A model generated the notes under the pieces. It was given only the letters and a program-made list of their open reading frames with translations. It was not told the origin of the DNA and ran no database searches. From JACVRM01 sp036824245 (GTDB lineage Bacteria > Actinomycetota > Thermoleophilia > Gaiellales > Gaiellaceae), in NCBI GenBank assembly GCA_036824245.1, contig DAITAO010000004.1:1-64000 (forward strand): a DNA stretch of 64,000 bases, given 5' to 3'. This document shows, one piece after another, positions 42,358-49,048 of the stretch; positions within the stretch are counted from its first letter, which is position 1, and each line of letters begins with the position of its first letter. A program made the position numbers and the translations under genes.

Positions 42358-42819
42358 ATGGGCCGGATCGAGAGTCGACTCGTTGACCTCGGCGTGACGC
42401 TCCCAATGCCGCTGACGCCGCCCGGCAACTTCCAGCTGGTCAAGGTGCACGACGGACTCGCCTACATCGCCGGGCACGGGCCGTTCGACGGGCCGACCCC
42501 GCTCGTTCAAGGGCTCGTCGGGCGGGACCTCACCGTCGACGAGGGCTACCAGGCAGCGCGTTTGACCGCCTTGTCGATGCTGGCGTCGCTCAAGGCCGAG
42601 CTCGGCGAGCTGGATCGCGTCACGCAATGGATCCGGGCAGTCGGGTACGTCCACTGCGAATCCGGATTCGCCCATAACGCAGCGGTCGTCAACGGCTTCA
42701 GCGATCTGATCGTCGAGCTCTGGGGCGACGCGGGACGACACGCGCGTTCGGCGCCGGGTCAGGGTCCCTCGCCGCTCAACGTCCCGATCATCGTCGACGC
42801 GATCGCTGCGGTCGCCTAG
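42358..42819 (+). CDS. RidA/YjgF family protein
   Basis: The 153-aa protein fits the YjgF-like group with the longer N-terminus (VDLGVTLPMPLTPPGNFQLV, YIAGHGPFDG, DEGYQAARLTALSMLASLKA, VVNGFSDLIVELWGDAGRHA, PLNVPIIVDAIAAV). True RidA enzymes deaminate 2-aminoacrylate with a conserved Arg; here the equivalent segment reads AGRHARSAPG and the assignment to the active RidA subgroup is unsure. Cytosolic. Convergent with a luciferase-like gene. Confidence 0.82.
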   Translation: MGRIESRLVDLGVTLPMPLTPPGNFQLVKVHDGLAYIAGHGPFDGPTPLVQGLVGRDLTVDEGYQAARLTALSMLASLKAELGELDRVTQWIRAVGYVHCESGFAHNAAVVNGFSDLIVELWGDAGRHARSAPGQGPSPLNVPIIVDAIAAVA

Positions 42820-42828
42820 CCGGCGCGA

Positions 42829-43578
42829 CTAGCGATAGCGGGCCGCGAAGTCGTCCATCGCGGCCTCGTCGGGGAACGTCACCACCGCGCCGTCGGAGCC
42901 GGCGTCCAGCATCGCATCGACCAGCTCGGGAGACGTGCGCGGGATGATGCGTAGCTCGGGATGCTCTGCTTTGACGCGGCGTACGTGGTCGGGATCCGAG
43001 CCACGCGACGGGTGCCACGCGTCACCGAGCTCGATGGCTCGCCGGATCGCGCGGCCAGAACTGCCGCCCACCCAGATCTCCGGCTGTGGCGACGGGTGCG
43101 GTTCGGAAGTCGCGTCATGAAACGACCAGTAGCGCCCTTCGAAGTCGCGCTCACCGTTCCAGAGTGCGCGCATCAGCCGGATCGCCTCGTCGGCACGCCG
43201 CCCGCGCCCTCTGAATTCGGCGCCCATGAACTCGAACTCGGCCTTGTACCAGCCCATTCCGACGCCGAGCGTGAAGCGTCCGCCGGAAAGCTCCTGCAGC
43301 GTTGCCACCTCCTTCGCGAGGTGCATCGGGTTGTGCAGCGGTACCAGCACAATCGACGTCCCTAACCCGATCCGATCGGTCCAGCCGGCGATCCACCCGA
43401 GCGTGACGAGGGGGTCGTACACGCGGCCGTATGGAGCTACGGCATCCGGCCCCACGATGATGTGCTCGGTCGCCCAGACGGAGTCGAAACCGAGCTCCTC
43501 CGCGGCCTCGACGGCGCGCCGGATGACGTCCGGTGACGAGCCCTCGCCGTAGTTCGGCAGGATCACGCCGAAGTGCAC
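42829..43578 (-). CDS. Luciferase-like (LLM class) F420-dependent oxidoreductase
   Basis: The intact 249-aa protein shows the LLM F420 pattern: HFGVILPNYGEGSSPDVIRR, LGFDSVWATEHIIVG, IGLGTSIVLVPLHNPMHLAK, LQELSGGRFTLGVGMGWYKA, and PEIWVGGSSGRAIRRAIELG. It is shorter than the 280-330 aa usual for the class because the C-terminal barrel end is compact. It is a second member of the family, 4 kb from the frameshifted one. TAGTCT is 6 nt before the GTG start. Substrate unknown. Confidence 0.83.
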   Translation of the reverse strand: MHFGVILPNYGEGSSPDVIRRAVEAAEELGFDSVWATEHIIVGPDAVAPYGRVYDPLVTLGWIAGWTDRIGLGTSIVLVPLHNPMHLAKEVATLQELSGGRFTLGVGMGWYKAEFEFMGAEFRGRGRRADEAIRLMRALWNGERDFEGRYWSFHDATSEPHPSPQPEIWVGGSSGRAIRRAIELGDAWHPSRGSDPDHVRRVKAEHPELRIIPRTSPELVDAMLDAGSDGAVVTFPDEAAMDDFAARYR

Positions 43579-43584
43579 TAGCCG

Positions 43585-43590
43585 AGACTA
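43585..43590 (-). promoter_or_regulatory. -10 hexamer, LLM oxidoreductase
   Basis: TAGTCT on the minus strand, 6 nt before the GTG of the intact LLM-class gene; it also overlaps the end of the VOC gene. Confidence 0.45.
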
Positions 43591-43992
43591 ATTGCCGCGC
43601 GGTGATTCGTAGCCGACCTCGACCCGGATGCCGTCCGGATCGAATACGAACAGCTCGTACTTGTCCCGGTCTCCTTCGGGCGCGTAGTGGACGCGGACGC
43701 CGATCTCGAGGCAGCGCTGGTAGGCGGCGTCCACCTCCTCGGGCGTGTCGACGTAGAAGGCCAGGTGCTCGATCCCGACCTCGTAGTAGCGGTGCTCTCC
43801 GCCGTCCGCGGGTCGCAGTCCCAGCAACTGCTCGCCGTAGCGAAGGTAGACGACTTCTTCCGTTCCGCGGTAGCTCGTGCTCCGGCTCTCCTCCCGGAGG
43901 CCGAACGGGCCGAGCAGAGCGAGATAGAACGCGAGAGACCGTTCGACGTCTTGGACGGCCAGGTCGACGTGGTGGATCGCGCGCGCCGGCAT
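43588..43992 (-). CDS. VOC-family (glyoxalase/dioxygenase-fold) protein
   Basis: The 134-aa protein has two beta-alpha-beta-beta-beta units: IHHVDLAVQDVERSLAFYLA and IEHLAFYVDTPEEVDAAYQR, ending YELFVFDPDGIRVEVGY. Histidines at HHVD and EHLAF and the glutamate of VEVGY match the metal-binding positions of the vicinal oxygen chelate fold. Members include glyoxalase I, fosfomycin-resistance enzymes and extradiol dioxygenases; this one is not assignable further. It is upstream of the LLM oxidoreductase on the same strand. Confidence 0.8.
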   Translation of the reverse strand: MPARAIHHVDLAVQDVERSLAFYLALLGPFGLREESRSTSYRGTEEVVYLRYGEQLLGLRPADGGEHRYYEVGIEHLAFYVDTPEEVDAAYQRCLEIGVRVHYAPEGDRDKYELFVFDPDGIRVEVGYESPRGN

Positions 43993-44044
43993 CGCTCTCG
44001 CTCTGCCGCAGAAACCCGTCGGGGGAAACGTGTAGGCGGGCCGG

Positions 44045-44206
44045 CTACTTCTTGTGCGCGACGAAGTCGTCGTCGCCGGTGTCCTCGGTTTGCCTCCGCT
44101 TCCGCTCGAACTCGTCGGTCTCCGACTCGTCCGTCATCTTCTTGTGCGCCACGACGTCTTCCTCAGCGGGCTCGTCGCGGCGGTCGGGCTGCTCATCGGA
44201 CGACAT
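44045..44206 (-). CDS. 53-aa acidic protein with duplicated VAHKK motif
   Basis: This small gene has a strong ribosome-binding site (AAGGAGGAGAA directly before ATG). The product starts MSSDEQPDRRDEPAEED, contains VVAHKKMTDESETDEFERK and ends TGDDDFVAHKK, so the motif (E/D)(D)xVAHKK occurs twice, once internally and once at the extreme C-terminus. It is very hydrophilic and probably unstructured. It is reminiscent of short actinobacterial peptides with repeated DVEAH-type motifs, whose function is not known to me. It is placed just upstream of the VOC gene on the same strand. Confidence 0.6.
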   Translation of the reverse strand: MSSDEQPDRRDEPAEEDVVAHKKMTDESETDEFERKRRQTEDTGDDDFVAHKK

Positions 44207-44330
44207 TTCTCCTCCTTGTCTCGGGCACGCATAGTTGCGGGTCTCTCTCCGCTACTAGACGAGTCTCGGCGCATCGATCTTCCGCCGGCCCGCCTCAGGA
44301 GCCGGACGGAAAAGGTGCGATGCTCGCGCC

Positions 44331-45977
44331 GTGAAAGTGTCGCAACGGCTCGCGGGGCCGCTCGACATATTCGGGAAGGTCGTCAGGAACGACGACCTCC
44401 GCAGGATGGAGCTCGCCTGGGCCACATCGAACCTGGGCAGCCGCGCGTCGGCGATCGCCGTCGCCGTCTACGCGTACGAGACCGACGGCACCGCGGCGGT
44501 CGGGATCATCGCGTTCGCACGTCTCGCCGCGGCCGCCGCCACTTCGCCGTGGCTCGGCGTCCTGGCCGACCGTTGGCCGAGACGACTGGTCATGGTCGGC
44601 GCGGACGTCGTGCGCTGCCTCATGGTCGGCCCGATGGCGGTTCTGGCGCTCCTGGACGTCGCACCGCTCGCGGTGTACGCGCTCTCGGTGCTGATCGCGA
44701 TCGCCGAGCCGCCGTTCCGATCCGCGCAGGCCGCCCTGACGCCGTCGCTCGTACGGACTCCGGCCGAGCTGACCGCCGCCAACGTGATCGCAAGCGGAGT
44801 CGAAAGCGTCGGGCTGTTCGCAGGCCCCGCGCTGGGCGCGCTCCTCCTCGCCTTTTCGAGCACCGGGGCAGTGTTCGCGGCCAGCGGCGCCCTGCTGGTG
44901 TGCTCGGTGATCCTTGCCGCCAGGATCAGCGTCGCCGGCATCCCGCCCCGCGAACCAAGCGCTGGCCGCTCGCACACGTTGCTGGCAGGCGCGCGCGTGA
45001 TCGGGTCCGAGCCCGGCCTGCGGGTCCTGATCGGTCTCTTCGCGGTTCAGACGTTCGTCGCCGGGATGCTCAACGTTCTCGTCGTGGTGCTTGCACTCGA
45101 GCTCCTCGACCTCGGCACCGCCGGCGTCGGGTGGCTCGACGGGATTGTGGGGATTGGCGCGGCACTCGGCATCGTCGTCGTCGCCGGGGTCGCCGGCCGG
45201 AACCGGCTCGCGGGGTATTTCGCGATCGGTCTCCTGCTCTGGGGCGCGCCGCTGGTGCTGATCGCGGCGTGGCCGGAGACGGCGCCGGTACTCGTCATGC
45301 TCGCGCTCGTCGGCATTGGCAACACCCTCGTGGACGTCACGGGCATCACGCTCATGCAGCGAGCGGCCCCGGACGCAGTGCTTGGCCGCGTGTTCGGCGT
45401 CTTCGAAGCGCTCGTACTCCTGACGATGGCTCTCGGATCGCTACTCACGCCGCTGCTCGTCTCCACTCTCGGCATCAGAGGCGCGGTGCTCGTGGCTGGC
45501 TTGATCCTGCCCGCGGTGCTCCTCCCGCTCTGGCGTCCTCTCGCGGCGATGGACAAGGCAGCGAAAGCGCCGAGCAACGAAGTGGAGCTACTGCGTGGTG
45601 TCCCGATTTTCGCGCCGCTGCCCGCACCGGAGCTCGAGCGCCTCGCAACAGCGCTCACCGAGCAGCGCGTCGAGCCTGGGGTTGCGGTCTTCACCGAGGG
45701 CGATCACGGCGATCGCTTCTATGTCATCGCTGAAGGACACGCCGTCGTGGAGGTCGGCGGCCCGCCGGTGCGCGGATTGACGGCAGGCGACTCCTTCGGC
45801 GAGATCGCCCTCCTTCGTGACGTTCCTCGTACTGCCACCGTACGGGCGATCACTCCGTTGCGGCTCTTTGCGCTCGACCGTGACACATTCGTCGCCACGG
45901 TCGCAGGCCACCCAGCGAGCGCCGAGGCGGCAGGCAGCATCGTCGCCGCTCGCCTTCCCGCTCCCGTGATCGCGTAG
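44331..45977 (+). CDS. MFS transporter fused to a cyclic-nucleotide-binding domain
   Basis: The 548-aa protein is a 12-helix major facilitator of the MFS_3/enterobactin-exporter-like type (residues about 20-410; LGVLADRWPRRLVMVGADVV is the loop 2-3 motif), followed by a cNMP-binding domain: FAPLPAPELERLATALTEQR, FTEGDHGDRFYVIAEGHAVV, GLTAGDSFGEIALLRDVPRT, ATVRAITPLRLFALD. The phosphate-binding cassette FGEIALLxxxPRTATV is complete. It is likely an exporter gated or regulated by cAMP/cGMP, in line with two cyclases in the window; the cargo is unknown. GTG start. Confidence 0.87.
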   Translation: MKVSQRLAGPLDIFGKVVRNDDLRRMELAWATSNLGSRASAIAVAVYAYETDGTAAVGIIAFARLAAAAATSPWLGVLADRWPRRLVMVGADVVRCLMVGPMAVLALLDVAPLAVYALSVLIAIAEPPFRSAQAALTPSLVRTPAELTAANVIASGVESVGLFAGPALGALLLAFSSTGAVFAASGALLVCSVILAARISVAGIPPREPSAGRSHTLLAGARVIGSEPGLRVLIGLFAVQTFVAGMLNVLVVVLALELLDLGTAGVGWLDGIVGIGAALGIVVVAGVAGRNRLAGYFAIGLLLWGAPLVLIAAWPETAPVLVMLALVGIGNTLVDVTGITLMQRAAPDAVLGRVFGVFEALVLLTMALGSLLTPLLVSTLGIRGAVLVAGLILPAVLLPLWRPLAAMDKAAKAPSNEVELLRGVPIFAPLPAPELERLATALTEQRVEPGVAVFTEGDHGDRFYVIAEGHAVVEVGGPPVRGLTAGDSFGEIALLRDVPRTATVRAITPLRLFALDRDTFVATVAGHPASAEAAGSIVAARLPAPVIA

Positions 45978-46000
45978 GCGTGAGCTTTGGCGTGCCGGAG

Positions 46001-48310
46001 CTAACGCACGGTGAACGACTGCTTCAGGTCCGCGCTCGAGCTGTTCCCGGCGTAGACGTCGATCTGGCCCGGTTCCACGGCGAACTTGCCGCGGTTGTCG
46101 TAGAAGCCGAAATCGCTCTTGTCGAGCGTGAACGTGACCGTCCGGGTCTCGCCCGCAGCGAGCGTCACCCGCTCGAATCCGCGCAGGCGGCGGACGGGCT
46201 GCGAGATGCTGGCTACCGGGTCGTGGAGGTACAGCTGCACGACCTCGTCGCCCCTGCGACTACCGGTATTCGTCACGGTCACCGAGGCCCTGAGACTGCG
46301 GTGCTTCGAGACGGCCGAGGAGCTCAGCTGCAGGTTCGAGACCTCGAACGTCGTGTAGCTGAGCCCGTAGCCGAACTCATAGAGCGGCGAGCAGGACGGG
46401 ATGTCGCGGTGCCGCGAGTTCCACTTCACATCCGGGTTGCAGGGGCGCCCAGTGCGCTCGTGGTTGTAGTAGATCGGCACCTGGCCGAGCCGGCGCGGGA
46501 ACGATACGGGCAGCTTGCCGCCCGGGTTGACCTTGCCGAACACCACGTCGGCGACCGCAGGGCCCGCCTGCACGCCTGGGAACCACGCCTCGAGGAGCGC
46601 GGGCGTGTGGTCGACGACGTCCTCGAGCGCAAGTGGGCGGCCATTGAACAGCACGACCACGAACGGCTTCCCGGTCGCCTCGATCGCCGCGATCAGCTCC
46701 TCCTGCCTCCCCGGGAGGTCGAGCGTGCTGCGCGCCGCTGCCTCGCCACTCATCTCACGCGTCTCGCCCAGGGCAAGCACGACCTGATCCGCCGCCCTCG
46801 CGACGGCCACGGCCTCGGCAAATCCGGCGTCGGAGCCGCAGCCCTCGGGGTCAGTGTGCGGCGGCTCGGTGTTGGAGAGCTTGCAGCCTTCGGCGAAAGT
46901 CGCGCCGGCGCTCTGTTCGCTGATGCCGTCGAAGACGGAAACCACGTCCGTGTCGCGCCCGGCGCCCCACCATGGACCGAGCATGTCGTGCTGGTTGTCG
47001 GCGAGGGGACCGATCACGGCCGTCTTCTTGGACGGATCGAGCGGCAGGATCCCGCCCTCGTTGCGGAGCAGCACCATCGAGCGGCTAGCGGCTTTGCGGG
47101 CCGCCGCCACCGCGTCGGGCAGCAGCATCTGCTCCTCGGCAGCGGCGGGCTCGAACGGCGCGTACGGGTCCTCGAACAGGCCGGCACGGAACTTGACGCG
47201 CAGGATCCTGCGCACCGCGTCATTAATTCGCTTCATCGAAATGCGGCGCTCGTCCAGCAGCTGCGCGCCGAAGTCGCGGATGAGCGTGCTGGTCATCTCG
47301 GAATCGACGCCTGCGTTGAGCGCGAGCGCCGCGGCATCGGGGCCGTCGGCCGCGACGCCGTGCCCGCATTCCCCGGCGTCGGGTGTCCTCGGCGGGCAGG
47401 CGCGCAGCTCGGCCACGGCGGTCCAGTCGCTCTCGACGAACCCGTCGAAGTCCCACTCGCCCTTGAGGATGCGGTTCATCGTGTAGTCGTTGCCGCAACC
47501 GGGCACGCCGTTGATCGCGTTGAAGGAACACATCGCCGTGTCCGCGCCGGCGTCGATTGCAGCCTTGAACGGCGGTAGGTACAGGTTGCGCAGCCGCTGC
47601 TCGGACATGTCGGTCGTGTTGTAGTCACGTCCGCTCTCCGGCTGGCCGTACGCCACGAGGTGCTTGGGGCTGGCCACGAGCTTGTCGGGCGCGCTGTAGT
47701 CCGAGCCCTGGATCGCCTTGACGCGGGCGGCCGCGAATACGGAGTTCAGGTAGGGATCCTCGCCGGCGGCCTCCGCGATCCGGCCCCAGCGTGGCTCGTG
47801 CGAGACGTCGATCATCGGGGCGTAGGTCTGCTTGAGCCCAACTGCGGCCGACTCGCGCGCGCCGTACGTATGGTCGTCGAAGGCCATCTGCGGATCGAAG
47901 CTCGCGCCGGCGCCCAGCGGGATCGGGAAGATCGTCCGGAAGCCGTGGATGGTGTCGAAGGCGAACAGGATCGGAATCTTCAGCCGCGACTCCTCGACGG
48001 CGATGCGCTGAAGCGCTCTGATCCTCGCCGGATCGGTCACGCTCAGAATCGAGCCGAGACCCTTGCGCACTTCCTCGTCGGTGACGAGGAAATCCGGCAG
48101 TAGCTGGATCTGCTCCAGCTTCTCCTCGAGCGTCATCTTCGCAAGCAGGTGGTTAACCCGCGACTCGATGCCGCGATCGGCAGGCTGCCGTGCGGGCTGG
48201 AGTGCCTGCTCGTCACTCGACTGCGTCACGGCCAGGACGCCACCCGCGGCCGCCGAGCCGAGCGCCACGATCAAGACCGCGACCGAAGCCCTGAACCTGA
48301 GTCTCGACAT
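46001..48310 (-). CDS. Secreted glycoside hydrolase family 3 beta-glucosidase
   Basis: The 769-aa GH3 enzyme starts with a signal peptide (RASVAVLIVALGSAAAGGVLAV). The N-terminal barrel includes KIPILFAFDTIHGFRTIFP, MIDVSHEPRWGRIAEAAGEDP, SPKHLVAYGQPESGRDYNTT and the nucleophile motif GFVESDWTAV (Asp). The second domain has MVLLRNEGGILPL and LALGETREMSGEAA with the acid/base region, followed by PRRLGQVPIYYNH, YEFGYGLSYTTF and a C-terminal fibronectin III-like domain. It resembles BglX-type periplasmic beta-glucosidases. It would release glucose or related sugars outside the cell. Confidence 0.92.
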   Translation of the reverse strand: MSRLRFRASVAVLIVALGSAAAGGVLAVTQSSDEQALQPARQPADRGIESRVNHLLAKMTLEEKLEQIQLLPDFLVTDEEVRKGLGSILSVTDPARIRALQRIAVEESRLKIPILFAFDTIHGFRTIFPIPLGAGASFDPQMAFDDHTYGARESAAVGLKQTYAPMIDVSHEPRWGRIAEAAGEDPYLNSVFAAARVKAIQGSDYSAPDKLVASPKHLVAYGQPESGRDYNTTDMSEQRLRNLYLPPFKAAIDAGADTAMCSFNAINGVPGCGNDYTMNRILKGEWDFDGFVESDWTAVAELRACPPRTPDAGECGHGVAADGPDAAALALNAGVDSEMTSTLIRDFGAQLLDERRISMKRINDAVRRILRVKFRAGLFEDPYAPFEPAAAEEQMLLPDAVAAARKAASRSMVLLRNEGGILPLDPSKKTAVIGPLADNQHDMLGPWWGAGRDTDVVSVFDGISEQSAGATFAEGCKLSNTEPPHTDPEGCGSDAGFAEAVAVARAADQVVLALGETREMSGEAAARSTLDLPGRQEELIAAIEATGKPFVVVLFNGRPLALEDVVDHTPALLEAWFPGVQAGPAVADVVFGKVNPGGKLPVSFPRRLGQVPIYYNHERTGRPCNPDVKWNSRHRDIPSCSPLYEFGYGLSYTTFEVSNLQLSSSAVSKHRSLRASVTVTNTGSRRGDEVVQLYLHDPVASISQPVRRLRGFERVTLAAGETRTVTFTLDKSDFGFYDNRGKFAVEPGQIDVYAGNSSSADLKQSFTVR

Positions 48311-48421
48311 GAGTCCCCCTCGGTCCGACTGTGCTGGCGAGCGTCTACCCCCGAACCTGCGAGTGAAAACTTGGCCCGTCAGATTCCCGCGACTCCGGCG
48401 AACAGCTGTGAGCCGCGCTTC

Positions 48422-48931
48422 CTAGGCGCACCCTTCGTCGAGACGCACGGACGCGCGCTCGCCGAACGCGATCTGCGTAACGCGGTTCTCCGGGCTCACG
48501 TCGACGCGCAGCTCCCAGTGCGGGGCGCGCGCGCGACGCAGAAAGTAGTTGCGGCCACCGTGGATGTATCTGTCCGGCCGGGAGCTGAGCTTCGGGTAGG
48601 CGCGCCGCAGCTGTGCGAGCGTCGACCCGATCCGGATCCCCCTACCCGTGACGGCGCCATTCCGGAAGAAGACGGCACCGAACCGCCCGCGTGGCATGAA
48701 GATCGCATGCCCCGCGATCCCCGGCCGCTTGATACTTGCAGTACCGCACGTCGGCCGCACCTCATAGTTGGGCCGCAGGGGCACGCCCCACTTGGCCGAC
48801 ACCGCCGCGACGCTCATTCCGGGACGCGCGCCTCCGACACCGTCCAGGGTTACGCGCGCGGGCGTACTGAGGCCAGCGGCTGCCACGCCGGCGGCCGCCA
48901 ACGTGGACGCGAGCACGAGCACGAGCCTCAC
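48422..48931 (-). CDS. Secreted hypothetical protein, 169 aa
   Basis: A signal peptide (RLVLVLASTLAAAGVAAAGLS) precedes a mostly beta, basic domain: GARPGMSVAAVSAKWGVPLR, GRFGAVFFRNGAVTGRGIRI, STLAQLRRAYPKLSSR and the end RVDVSPENRVTQIAFG. The GMS...KWG...L pattern and the repeated IRIGSTLAQLRRAYP piece resemble the small SmpA/OmlA- or DUF-type secreted proteins of actinobacteria. No catalytic motif is seen. It lies between the GH3 gene and the ssrA island, 66 bp from the distal att repeat. Confidence 0.6.
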   Translation of the reverse strand: MRLVLVLASTLAAAGVAAAGLSTPARVTLDGVGGARPGMSVAAVSAKWGVPLRPNYEVRPTCGTASIKRPGIAGHAIFMPRGRFGAVFFRNGAVTGRGIRIGSTLAQLRRAYPKLSSRPDRYIHGGRNYFLRRARAPHWELRVDVSPENRVTQIAFGERASVRLDEGCA

Positions 48932-48996
48932 CGAGAAATCGTAGGCGCTCGACAGATCGGCACTCGCCGGAAAGCTCCGTGGGACTCTCCGCGGCT

Positions 48997-49020
48997 ATGG
49001 AGGCGGCGGGAATCGAACCC
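48997..49020 (-). repeat. att-like copy of ssrA 3' end, distal copy
   Basis: 24 nt identical to 52770-52793, the 3' end of tmRNA including the T-loop TTCGATT and acceptor 3' strand. No tmRNA or tRNA body is attached, so it is a displaced gene tail that marks the left end of the ssrA island. Confidence 0.85.
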
Positions 49021-49048
49021 CCGCAATTTCAAACAAGCCGGATCGGGC

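Noticed and set aside
45980..47578. 532-codon open frame antisense to the GH3 gene
   Set aside because: Shadow; starts within the convergent gene ends and shows no domain.
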